From an uncultured Shinella sp. (GTDB lineage Bacteria; Pseudomonadota; Alphaproteobacteria; Rhizobiales; Rhizobiaceae), in contig CAMLOC010000269.1 of the NCBI GenBank assembly GCA_946481465.1, positions 1 through 5,834 of the forward strand: 5,834 nt of DNA. Direction: 5' to 3'. Of the stretch, positions 1-5,834 are shown in pieces. The translations under genes and the position numbers were made by a program. Position 1 is the first letter of the stretch. Each line of letters begins with the position of its first letter. Below the pieces are notes generated by a model. It worked only from the letters and a program-made list of their open reading frames with translations, did not search any database and was not told the DNA's origin.

Positions 1-894
1 GGTCTCGAACATCTCGCGGCCGTAGATGCCCTTCAGCGTCAGCATCTTGAAGATCACCTTGTTCCAGTCGATGCCGAACCCGTCCGGCGCGATGCCGAGA
101 ATGGCGATCTTGCCGCCGTTGTTCATGGTGTCGATCATCGAGCGGAAGGCCGGCGGCGCGCCGGACATTTCAAGGCCCACGTCGAAACCTTCCGTCATGC
201 CGATCGCGGTCATGACCTCGGAAAGGTCCTCCTTCGAGGCGTCGACGACATGGTCGATGCCGACCTTGCGGGCAAGGTCGAGGCGGACGGGGTTGATGTC
301 GGTGATCACGACTTTTCGCGCGCCCGAGCGTTTGGCGACCATCGCGCCCATGATGCCGATCGGCCCGGCGCCGGTAACCAGCACGTCCTCGCCGACGAGG
401 TCGAAGGACAGCGCCGTGTGGACGGCATTGCCGAACGGGTCGAAGATCGCCGCCACCTCGTCCGGCACGTCGTCGGGGATCGGCACGACATTGTATTCGG
501 GAATGCACACGAACTCGCCGAAGGAGCCCGGCCGGTTGACGCCGACGCCCTTGGTATAGTGGCACAGATGCCCGCGGCCGGCGCGGCAGTTGCGGCACTT
601 GCCGCAGACGATGTGCCCTTCGCCCGAGACCCGCTCGCCGACATGGTACTTGGTGACGGCCGAACCGACCTCGGCGATCTCGCCGACGAATTCGTGGCCG
701 ACGACCATGGGCACGGGAATGGTCTTCTGCGCCCAGTGGTCCCAGTTCCAGATATGCACGTCCGTGCCGCATATCGCCGATTTCCGCACGCGGATCAGGA
801 CGTCGTTCGGCCCCACCTCCGGCACCGGAACGCTCTCCATCCAGAGGCCGACTTCAGGTTTTGCTTTAACCAGCGCACGCATCATGTTCGACAT
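1..894 (-). CDS. tdh: L-threonine 3-dehydrogenase (C-terminus cut by window edge)
   Basis: Zinc- and NAD-dependent medium-chain dehydrogenase that oxidises L-threonine to 2-amino-3-ketobutyrate in the cytoplasm, the first step of threonine-to-glycine catabolism. The 298 visible residues follow E. coli Tdh closely as I recall it. Catalytic zinc ligands are C42 (in [13 protein letters not shown]) and H67-E68 (in VVGHEF). The structural zinc cysteines are C97, C100, C103 and C111. The Rossmann motif is GAGPIG at 175-180, with D199 (VITDIN) placed to select NAD. The family signature [22 protein letters not shown] is present around 151-172. The frame stays open to base 1, ending in [10 protein letters not shown], so about 45 residues are missing against the usual length near 341. 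The start at 894 has a GGAG (903-906) 8 bases upstream. Internal ATGs at codons 4 and 5 would match the E. coli N-terminus but lie too far from that site. It is the last visible gene after kbl, 33 bases downstream of the kbl stop. Confidence 0.97.
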   Translation of the reverse strand, partial: MSNMMRALVKAKPEVGLWMESVPVPEVGPNDVLIRVRKSAICGTDVHIWNWDHWAQKTIPVPMVVGHEFVGEIAEVGSAVTKYHVGERVSGEGHIVCGKCRNCRAGRGHLCHYTKGVGVNRPGSFGEFVCIPEYNVVPIPDDVPDEVAAIFDPFGNAVHTALSFDLVGEDVLVTGAGPIGIMGAMVAKRSGARKVVITDINPVRLDLARKVGIDHVVDASKEDLSEVMTAIGMTEGFDVGLEMSGAPPAFRSMIDTMNNGGKIAILGIAPDGFGIDWNKVIFKMLTLKGIYGREMFET

Positions 895-927
895 GACGAA
901 ATCTCCGCAAGGGATTCAGACGATTCT

Positions 928-2115
<1,188 letters not shown>

Positions 2116-2151
2116 GGGCACGCACTCACGGGAACGGGGTTCTTGGCGAAT

Positions 2152-2607
2152 TCAGGCCGCGCTTGCGGCATAGGCGCCGATCAGCCTCTCGTAGTCCTCC
2201 ATCGGCGGGAACTTCTCGTAGCTGTGCACGGCAGGCGTTTGCGCCCAGGCGAGCTTCTCGCTCGTATAGGTCTCGATGAACGGACTGTACCAGCCGGTCT
2301 CCTCCAGCATGGTCGGCCGTACATTGACGAAGAAATCGAAGCCGGCCGGCCGGGTAAACATCCAGGTCATGCAATCCGGGCAGAAGTGATGGCCGGCCTC
2401 GGCGCTCGCCCCGGCAACGACGGGCTCGCCCTCGGTGACGGCAAAGCCCTCCGCCGGGATCGCCGCACTCAGCGAATAGGCGCTGCCCGACATGCGCTGG
2501 CAACCGGTGCAATGGCAGGCCATGGTGAGCATCGGCGGCGCGCTGATGCGGATTTTCACGCGCCCGCAACGGCAGGCGCCGTCGAGCGGCAGGTTCAGTC
2601 GATCCAT
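2152..2607 (-). CDS. GFA / CENP-V domain zinc protein
   Basis: A 151-residue member of the glutathione-dependent formaldehyde-activating enzyme (GFA, CENP-V/GFA) fold. All seven cysteines expected of the family are present: C12 and C14 in ACRCG, C31, C33 and C36 in ACHCTGCQRMSG, and C76 and C79 in FCPDCMTWMF. In Paracoccus Gfa such sets bind one structural zinc and one glutathione-displaceable zinc. Most family members have unknown substrates, so calling it an S-(hydroxymethyl)glutathione synthase would be over-reach. The C-terminal part carries NVRPTMLEETGWYSPFIETYTSEKLAW and KFPPMEDYERLI, typical of family members that act on small aldehyde or thiol adducts. The ATG at 2607 is chosen over the GTG at 2613, because GGAG (2616-2619, within a longer GGAAGGGGAG) lies 8 bases from the ATG but only 2 from the GTG. 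It is the first gene of the apparent GFA-kbl-tdh unit, so it may act on reactive carbonyls near threonine catabolism (inference). No signal peptide or membrane segment is seen. Confidence 0.9.
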   Translation of the reverse strand: MDRLNLPLDGACRCGRVKIRISAPPMLTMACHCTGCQRMSGSAYSLSAAIPAEGFAVTEGEPVVAGASAEAGHHFCPDCMTWMFTRPAGFDFFVNVRPTMLEETGWYSPFIETYTSEKLAWAQTPAVHSYEKFPPMEDYERLIGAYAASAA

Positions 2608-2615
2608 GGGCACGG

Positions 2616-2625
2616 CTCCCCTTCC
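2616..2625 (-). promoter_or_regulatory. Ribosome binding site of the GFA gene
   Basis: On the minus strand this reads GGAAGGGGAG. Its GGAG core (2616-2619) is 8 bases before the ATG at 2607. It decides against the upstream in-frame GTG at 2613, which it nearly touches. Confidence 0.65.
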
Positions 2626-2674
2626 GTTAAACGCCGGCTTGTCGTTCTGATCATGGTGCCGGCGAATTGCTCCA

Positions 2675-2694
2675 CTGCGATAGTTCTAGCGCAG
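2675..2694. promoter_or_regulatory. Imperfect inverted repeat, possible operator
   Basis: Twenty bases with dyad symmetry about 2684/2685. The arms are CTGCG (2675-2679) plus TAG (2681-2683), and CTA (2686-2688) plus CGCAG (2690-2694). There is one mismatched pair (2680/2689) and a TT centre. It lies 68-87 bases upstream of the GFA start and overlaps the candidate -10 box of the GFA-kbl-tdh unit, a usual place for a repressor site. I cannot name a regulator. A short repeat like this can also arise by chance. Confidence 0.25.
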
Positions 2695-2710
2695 CGGAAG
2701 GCGACGTAAA
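2683..2710 (-). promoter_or_regulatory. Candidate promoter of the GFA-kbl-tdh unit
   Basis: On the minus strand, TTTACG (2705-2710) matches 4 of 6 bases of the -35 consensus and TAGAAC (2683-2688) matches 4 of 6 of the -10 consensus, with a 16-base spacer. Transcription would start near 2676, giving a leader of about 70 bases before the GFA start. The match is weak. It is offered because a promoter for the unit is expected in this gap, between genes on the same strand, and no better pair is visible. Confidence 0.25.
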
Positions 2711-2718
2711 GGGTCGCC
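2700..2718 (-). terminator. Hairpin behind the methyltransferase gene
   Basis: GGCGAC (2700-2705) and GTCGCC (2713-2718) form a perfect 6-base-pair GC-rich stem around a 7-base loop. On the minus strand it begins 18 bases after the methyltransferase stop. No T-run follows it, so it is not a canonical intrinsic terminator. It may be a weak or Rho-assisted terminator, or a 3'-end stabilising hairpin. It overlaps the candidate -35 box of the next unit, so the two readings compete. Confidence 0.28.
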
Positions 2719-2736
2719 GCCGTTCTTTTCGCCGTT

Positions 2737-3465
2737 TCAGGGACGCTCGCAGGCGATCAGCAGGAACATCGGCCGGTTGAGTTCCACCTGCCATTCCGGA
2801 TGGGCCGCAAGCTGCGCCTCGCTCGGCCGCCATTCCTCGACATGACGGATGGAAAAGCCGGCGGCGATCAACGCATTGAGGGTGGTGCCGAGCGTGCGGT
2901 GATGCTTGACGACGCCCTTGGCGAGCCAGTCGGTCGTGCGCGGGCCTTCGACGAGATAGCCGTCGACCGGCCAGACCGTCCGGCCGTCCACCTCCGCCCA
3001 ATCCGGTCGGGACGGCGCCATGTAGAGCGGATGCTCGATGGTGAAGACGAAGGAGGAGCCCGGCGCCAGCGCGGCGTGGACGGTGCGCACCAGCCGGTCG
3101 AAATCCGCGATATAGTGGAAGGCGAGCGAGCTGTAGGCGAAATCGAAGGCCCCGGCCGGCAGGTCCAGCCGGTCGAGATCGGCGATCTCGTAGCGGACGG
3201 CGGGCGATGCGGTCTCCGCCCGGGCGCGGGCGATCATGTTTTCCGAGAGGTCGAGGCCGAGTACGCTTTGCGCCCCCGCCTCTGCCGCATGGCGCGCGAA
3301 CCAGCCGAAACCGCAGCCGAGATCGACGATGCGCCGGCCCGCAAGATCCGGCAGCAGGGCGCGCACCGCTTCCCATTCCGCGGCGCCCGCAAGCCCGTGC
3401 ACCGAGCGGGGAAGGTTGCTGTAGCCCTCGAAGAAGGCGGGCTGGTCGTAGATGTTCTGGGCCAT
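2737..3465 (-). CDS. Class I SAM-dependent methyltransferase, substrate unknown
   Basis: Cytoplasmic protein of 242 residues with a Rossmann-type SAM-binding domain (Methyltransf_11/25-like). Motif I is IVDLGCGFGWFARHA from residue 46, with the glycine loop D48-L-G-C-G-F-G54. The acidic residue that binds the SAM ribose is D72 in LGLDLSENMI. A further acidic motif is IADLDRLDLP (D96), and FDFAYSSLAFHYIAD around 108-121 is the motif IV/post-IV strand and helix. The C-terminal third (HPLYMAPSRPDW, TTDWLAKGVVKHHRTLGTTLNALIAAGF) resembles that of uncharacterised small-molecule methyltransferases, so the substrate cannot be assigned. The start at 3465 is supported by AGAGGA (3473-3478) 7 bases upstream and by the N-terminal MAQNIYDQPAFFEGYSNLPRSV, which I associate with this family. 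The longer frame to 3513 adds 16 residues with no ribosome binding site and eats into the divergent promoter region. It is divergent from the SDR gene and followed by the GFA-kbl-tdh unit after a 129-base gap, so it is probably transcribed separately. Confidence 0.9.
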   Translation of the reverse strand: MAQNIYDQPAFFEGYSNLPRSVHGLAGAAEWEAVRALLPDLAGRRIVDLGCGFGWFARHAAEAGAQSVLGLDLSENMIARARAETASPAVRYEIADLDRLDLPAGAFDFAYSSLAFHYIADFDRLVRTVHAALAPGSSFVFTIEHPLYMAPSRPDWAEVDGRTVWPVDGYLVEGPRTTDWLAKGVVKHHRTLGTTLNALIAAGFSIRHVEEWRPSEAQLAAHPEWQVELNRPMFLLIACERP

Positions 3466-3472
3466 GGCAAAA

Positions 3473-3478
3473 TCCTCT
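3473..3478 (-). promoter_or_regulatory. Ribosome binding site of the methyltransferase
   Basis: Minus-strand AGAGGA placed 7 bases before the ATG at 3465. It sets the start 16 codons downstream of the longest open frame. Confidence 0.6.
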
Positions 3479-3485
3479 CGCGCCG

Positions 3486-3513
3486 CTGATAGCCGCTTTT
3501 TGCGCAAGGACAA
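3486..3513 (-). promoter_or_regulatory. Weak candidate promoter of the methyltransferase
   Basis: Minus-strand TTGTCC (3508-3513) and TATCAG (3486-3491) are separated by 16 bases. Each keeps about half to two-thirds of the sigma-70 consensus. The implied leader before the ATG at 3465 is short, about 14 bases, just enough to include the AGAGGA ribosome site. Low confidence. Confidence 0.2.
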
Positions 3514-3520
3514 AGCCGCG

Positions 3521-3537
3521 CCCTGCCGCCCGCAGGG
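3521..3537. promoter_or_regulatory. Dyad CCCTGC-N5-GCAGGG in the divergent region
   Basis: A perfect 6+6 inverted repeat with a 5-base centre lies between the divergent methyltransferase and SDR genes, immediately before the TTGACA at 3538. A third copy of the half-site CCCTGC occurs at 3550-3555. It is part of a 10-base direct repeat GCGCCCTGCC (3518-3527 and 3547-3556, 29 bases apart) that brackets the TTGACA. This layout suits a transcription-factor site that could control either gene. The regulator is unknown, and a GC-rich background makes chance repeats more likely. Confidence 0.35.
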
Positions 3538-3543
3538 TTGACA
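3538..3543 (+). promoter_or_regulatory. TTGACA, candidate -35 box of the SDR gene
   Basis: An exact TTGACA lies 44 bases before the SDR start. A -10 box would be expected near 3560-3567, where the sequence is GC-rich (TCCGGT) and does not resemble TATAAT. The hexamer may be fortuitous, or the promoter may need an activator, for which the adjoining dyad would be a suitable site. Confidence 0.28.
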
Positions 3544-3587
3544 GCGGCGCCCTGCCCCTGTCCGGTGGCGGCACGAAAGGATGGGCC

Positions 3588-4358
3588 ATGACGATACTGG
3601 ACAGGTTTTCCCAGAAGGGCCGCGTGGCGCTCGTCACCGGCGGCGGCCGGGGCCTCGGCTTCGAGATCGCAAAAGCGCTGGCCGAAGCCGGCGCCCATGT
3701 GGTGGTAACGGGCCGCACGGCCGAAACGCTCGACAAGGCCGTTGCGAAAATAGCCGCCAGCGGCGGTAGCGCCTCCGCCGCCGCCTTCGACATTGCCGAC
3801 CGGGCGGCCCAGCGCGCCGTGCTCGCCGCGATAGAGGAGACCCACGGCCGGCTCGACGTGCTCGTCAACAATGTCGGCGCCCGCGATCGCCGGCCGCTCG
3901 CCGAGATGGACGACGACGCCATCGATGAGTTGATCCGCACCGACCTTTCCGCCGCCGCCAGCCTTTCACGCGACGCCGCCGCGCTGATGAGGCGCAACGG
4001 CCACGGGCGGCTGATCGCCGTCACCTCGATCGGCGGCCATGTGGCCATGCCGAACGACGGCATCTACCCCGCCGCCAAGCACGGCCTCACCGGCCTCATG
4101 CGCAGCATGGCCGTCGAATACGCCCCGCACGGCATCACCAGCAACGCCATCGCCCCCGGTTGGTTCGCGACGGAGACCAACGCGGCGCTCGCCGCCGACG
4201 AGGGCCTGATGCCCTTCGTGCGCCAGCGCATCCCCGTCCAGCGCTGGGCCCGCGCCGACGAGATCGCCGGCGCCGCCCTGTTCCTCGCCAGCGACGCGGC
4301 CTCCTTCGTCAACGGCCATGTGCTGGTGGTCGACGGCGGCATGACCGTGCGGATGTAA
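3588..4358 (+). CDS. Short-chain dehydrogenase/reductase (SDR), gluconate 5-dehydrogenase-like
   Basis: Classical SDR oxidoreductase of 256 residues, the family's usual length. The cofactor motif TGGGRGLG is at 17-24 and NNVG at 94-97. The catalytic serine is S147 (VTSIGG) and the YxxxK pair is Y160/K164 (YPAAK). After the active site come AIAPGWFATET and the C-terminal FLASDAASFVNGHVLVVDGGMTVRM. R43, just after the second strand (VVVTGRTAE), suggests NADP(H) preference. The N-terminus DRFSQKGRVALVTGGGRGLG resembles gluconate 5-dehydrogenase and related sugar or keto-acid SDRs, but substrate cannot be read from sequence. The position of the usual tetrad asparagine (TNL in FabG) is D119 (RTDLSA). 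The start at 3588 has AAAGGA (3576-3581) 6 bases upstream and gives a normal SDR N-terminus. The frame stays open upstream to 3207, but that part lies over the methyltransferase and has no SDR homology. The gene is divergent from the methyltransferase and converges with the VOC gene. Confidence 0.95.
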   Translation: MTILDRFSQKGRVALVTGGGRGLGFEIAKALAEAGAHVVVTGRTAETLDKAVAKIAASGGSASAAAFDIADRAAQRAVLAAIEETHGRLDVLVNNVGARDRRPLAEMDDDAIDELIRTDLSAAASLSRDAAALMRRNGHGRLIAVTSIGGHVAMPNDGIYPAAKHGLTGLMRSMAVEYAPHGITSNAIAPGWFATETNAALAADEGLMPFVRQRIPVQRWARADEIAGAALFLASDAASFVNGHVLVVDGGMTVRM

Positions 4359-4367
4359 CCGTCGGGC

Positions 4368-4838
4368 CTATCCCGCCGCGGCCGCCTCCAGCGGCGCGAT
4401 GTCGAGCTTGACCAGCTTCAACATCGCCTCGGTGACGCGCTTGACCTTCGCCTGGTCCGGGTCGCTCATCAGTTCGCCGAGCCGCGTCGGCGCGACCTGC
4501 CAGGAGAGGCCCCAGCGGTCCTTCAGCCAGCCGCACTGCTCCACCGAGCCGCCCTCGCGCAGCGCGTCCCACAGCCGGTCGAGATCGCCCTGCGTCTCGC
4601 ATTCGACCATGATGGAGAAGCTGTGGTTGAACGGATCGAGCGGCCCGGCCTCGATCGCCATGTAGCGCTGGTCGCCGAGCGTGAAGCTGGCGATCTTCAC
4701 GCTGCCCGGCGGGCCGCTCGGGCTTTCGGCCGGCAGCGACGAAACCCAGTGGACCGAGGAGCCGGGAACGAGCGACGTATAGAAGCCGATGGCGGCCTCC
4801 ATGTCCTTTTCGAACCAGAGATGCTGCGTAACCTTCAT
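4368..4838 (-). CDS. VOC-family protein, PhnB / 3-demethylubiquinone methyltransferase-like
   Basis: Protein of 156 residues from the vicinal oxygen chelate superfamily, in the group Pfam names 3-dmu-9_3-mt (PF06983), related to PhnB. Despite that name there is no SAM-binding motif, and the biochemical role of these proteins is generally unknown. Visible family blocks are MKVTQHLWFEKDMEAAIGFY at 1-20, GSVKIASFTLGDQRYMAIEAGP around 45-66, and FNHSFSIMVECETQGDLDRLWDAL at 70-93. QCGWLKDRWGLSWQVAP lies at 101-117 and a helical tail RVTEAMLKLVKLDIAPLEAA at the end. The start at 4838 is firm: a full AAGGAGG (4847-4853) sits 8 bases upstream. The open frame reaches 4949, but the extra 37 residues overlap the end of recQ and look non-coding. 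It lies 73 bases downstream of recQ on the same strand, so co-transcription is possible. It ends 9 bases from the stop of the convergent SDR gene. Confidence 0.92.
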   Translation of the reverse strand: MKVTQHLWFEKDMEAAIGFYTSLVPGSSVHWVSSLPAESPSGPPGSVKIASFTLGDQRYMAIEAGPLDPFNHSFSIMVECETQGDLDRLWDALREGGSVEQCGWLKDRWGLSWQVAPTRLGELMSDPDQAKVKRVTEAMLKLVKLDIAPLEAAAAG

Positions 4839-4846
4839 CGAAGCGT

Positions 4847-4853
4847 CCTCCTT
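4847..4853 (-). promoter_or_regulatory. Strong ribosome binding site of the VOC gene
   Basis: Minus-strand AAGGAGG with an 8-base spacer to the ATG at 4838. It is the best Shine-Dalgarno match in the window and fixes the VOC start. Confidence 0.8.
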
Positions 4854-4878
4854 GCCTGAATGCACACAAGGACGAACG

Positions 4879-4901
4879 GGAACGAAACGTTCCGACGTCG
4901 G
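4879..4901. promoter_or_regulatory. Overlapping palindromes between recQ and the VOC gene
   Basis: GGAACG-AAA-CGTTCC (4879-4893) is a perfect 6+6 inverted repeat with a 3-base centre. It overlaps by two bases the perfect 10-base palindrome CCGACGTCGG (4892-4901). Both lie 41-63 bases upstream of the VOC start and 11-33 bases after the recQ stop. On the minus strand the only T-run (six Ts, opposite the As at 4906-4911) comes before the hairpin, not after it, so a standard terminator for recQ is not supported. An operator or an RNA processing hairpin is more likely. The regulator is unknown. Confidence 0.3.
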
Positions 4902-4911
4902 CGACAAAAAA

Positions 4912-5834
4912 TCAGCCGCTGAACTCGTCGATGACGGCAAGGAAGGCATCGCCGAACCGGTCGCGCTTGGAAACGCCGATGCCGGGGATATCCAGCAGTT
5001 CCTCCCTATCGCGCGGGCGCTCCTTGGCGAGCGCGATCAGCGTCGTGTCCGGGAAGACGACATAGGGCGGCACGTCGAGGTCCTTGGCGATGGACAACCG
5101 CTCGGCGCGCAGCAATTCGAAAAGCTCGCGGTCGGAACCGGCAAGGTTGGAGCGCTCGCGCGCGGCGGGCGAGCCGCCGGCCTTGCCCTTGCGCCCTGCC
5201 GTCGGGCGGTCCTTGCGGAGCAGCACCTGCCGCTCGTGGCGGAAGACGGCGCGCGCCTCCGGCTCCAGCTTCAGGGCGCCGAAGGCGGAATGATCGACGC
5301 TGATCAGCCCCATGGACAGCAATTGCCGGAAGATCGATTGCCAGACGCGCGGCGCAATGTCCTTGCCCGCCCCGAAGACCGGCATCTCCGTATGGCCGAA
5401 GCGTTCCGTCTTCTCGTTGACCGCCCCCACCAGCACGTCGATGAGATGGGCGGCGCCGAAGCGCTCGCCGGTACGGTAGACGGCGGCGAGCGCCTTGATC
5501 GCCGCCTCGGTGCCGTCCCAGGTCTCGACCGGGTTGCGGCAGGTGTCGCAATTGCCGCAATGGCCGGAATGGCCTTCGCCGAAATGCGCCAGGATCGCCT
5601 TGCGCCGGCAGCCGGCCGTCTCGCAGATGGCAAGCAGCGCCGTCAGCTTGGCGCGCTCGATGCGCTTGATCTCCTCGGCCGCCCCGCCCTCGTCGATCAT
5701 CCTGCGGCGCTGTACCACGTCGGCCATGCCATAGGCCATCCAGACCTCCGAGGGCAGGCCGTCGCGGCCCGCGCGGCCCGTCTCCTGGTAATAGGCCTCC
5801 ACCGAGCCCGGCAGGTCGAGATGGGCGACGTAGC
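4912..5834 (-). CDS. recQ: ATP-dependent DNA helicase RecQ (C-terminal half, cut by window edge)
   Basis: 3'-5' DNA helicase of recombination and repair. The 306 visible C-terminal residues (numbered from the first complete codon) match E. coli RecQ domain by domain as I recall it. Helicase motif VI YYQETGRAGRDG is at 14-25. The RecQ zinc-binding cysteines are C75 (AGCRRK) and C92, C95 and C98 (HCGNCDTC). The RQC winged-helix region is around 105-200, with ERFGAAHLIDVLVGA and FGHTEMPVFGAGKD. A basic linker around 207-229 (RKDRPTAGRKGKAGG) joins a single HRDC domain at about 232-304 (DRELFELLRAERLSIAKD, VPPYVVFPDTTLIALA, DIPGIGVSKRDRFGDAF). Helicase motifs I to V, including Walker A and DEAH, lie beyond the right edge, roughly 300 residues by comparison with E. 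coli. The true start is therefore outside the window; a GTG at 5802 is internal. The gene ends in TGA at 4912, 73 bases before the VOC start on the same strand. Confidence 0.97.
   Translation of the reverse strand, partial: YVAHLDLPGSVEAYYQETGRAGRDGLPSEVWMAYGMADVVQRRRMIDEGGAAEEIKRIERAKLTALLAICETAGCRRKAILAHFGEGHSGHCGNCDTCRNPVETWDGTEAAIKALAAVYRTGERFGAAHLIDVLVGAVNEKTERFGHTEMPVFGAGKDIAPRVWQSIFRQLLSMGLISVDHSAFGALKLEPEARAVFRHERQVLLRKDRPTAGRKGKAGGSPAARERSNLAGSDRELFELLRAERLSIAKDLDVPPYVVFPDTTLIALAKERPRDREELLDIPGIGVSKRDRFGDAFLAVIDEFSG

Noticed and set aside
3207..3587. 127-codon N-terminal extension of the SDR open frame
   Set aside because: It lies over the methyltransferase coding region, is Arg/Pro-rich without recognisable domains, and the ATG at 3588 has a good ribosome site and gives a normal SDR N-terminus.
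2651..4063. Minus-strand frame of 470 codons across the methyltransferase and SDR
   Set aside because: It is out of frame with the methyltransferase and antisense to the SDR. Its translation shows no coherent domain, so it is a shadow of real genes.
4381..4395. Hairpin GCCGC-CTCCA-GCGGC as an SDR terminator
   Set aside because: It is a short 5-bp stem inside the VOC coding sequence (Ala-rich C-terminus) without a T-run on either strand, best explained by coding composition.
4879..4911. Intrinsic terminator for recQ
   Set aside because: The stem GGAACG/CGTTCC is real, but on the minus strand the six Ts come before the stem, next to the recQ stop, and no T-run follows it.
4839..4949. 37-residue N-terminal extension of the VOC protein
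   Set aside because: It overlaps the recQ 3' end, contains the palindromes and ribosome site, and VOC homology begins exactly at the ATG at 4838.

Overview
The window is an ordinary-looking piece of a GC-rich bacterial chromosome. The closest resemblance, judged from memory of protein families, is to alphaproteobacteria of the Rhizobiaceae type (Rhizobium, Sinorhizobium, Shinella and relatives). The supporting signs are strong G/C at third codon positions, a Tdh N-terminus of the form [20 protein letters not shown] that I associate with rhizobial Tdh, and a gene content of stand-alone GFA, VOC and SDR enzymes next to catabolic and repair genes. The genus is inference; no ribosomal or other taxonomic marker is present.

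Layout, left to right. (1) Positions 1-2607, minus strand: a compact unit transcribed GFA-domain protein -> kbl -> tdh, with gaps of 36 and 33 bases; tdh runs off the left edge. (2) Positions 2608-2736: a 129-base gap holding the likely promoter of that unit and a hairpin behind the next gene. (3) Positions 2737-3465, minus strand: a small class I SAM-dependent methyltransferase of unknown substrate. (4) Positions 3466-3587: a 122-base divergent intergenic region with a dyad symmetry and a TTGACA box. (5) Positions 3588-4358, plus strand: a short-chain dehydrogenase/reductase (SDR), the only plus-strand gene. (6) Positions 4368-4838, minus strand: a PhnB / 3-demethylubiquinone-methyltransferase-like VOC protein that converges on the SDR gene with only 9 bases between stops. 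(7) Positions 4912-5834, minus strand: the C-terminal half of recQ, cut by the right edge.

Function. Tdh and Kbl form the classic two-step threonine-to-glycine route: Tdh oxidises L-threonine to 2-amino-3-ketobutyrate, and Kbl cleaves this with CoA to glycine and acetyl-CoA. The linked GFA protein belongs to a zinc family that acts on glutathione-aldehyde adducts. It may deal with reactive carbonyl by-products of the pathway, but that is a hypothesis. The methyltransferase, SDR and VOC genes show no obvious shared pathway. RecQ is a housekeeping DNA-repair helicase.

I found no mobile element, CRISPR array, tRNA, rRNA or convincing new system. The most useful leads are the GFA-kbl-tdh linkage, an Asn-to-Asp change at the SDR tetrad position, and symmetric elements in three intergenic regions. 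All seven genes have a recognisable start or family assignment, and several starts had to be moved downstream of the longest open frame on ribosome-binding-site evidence.
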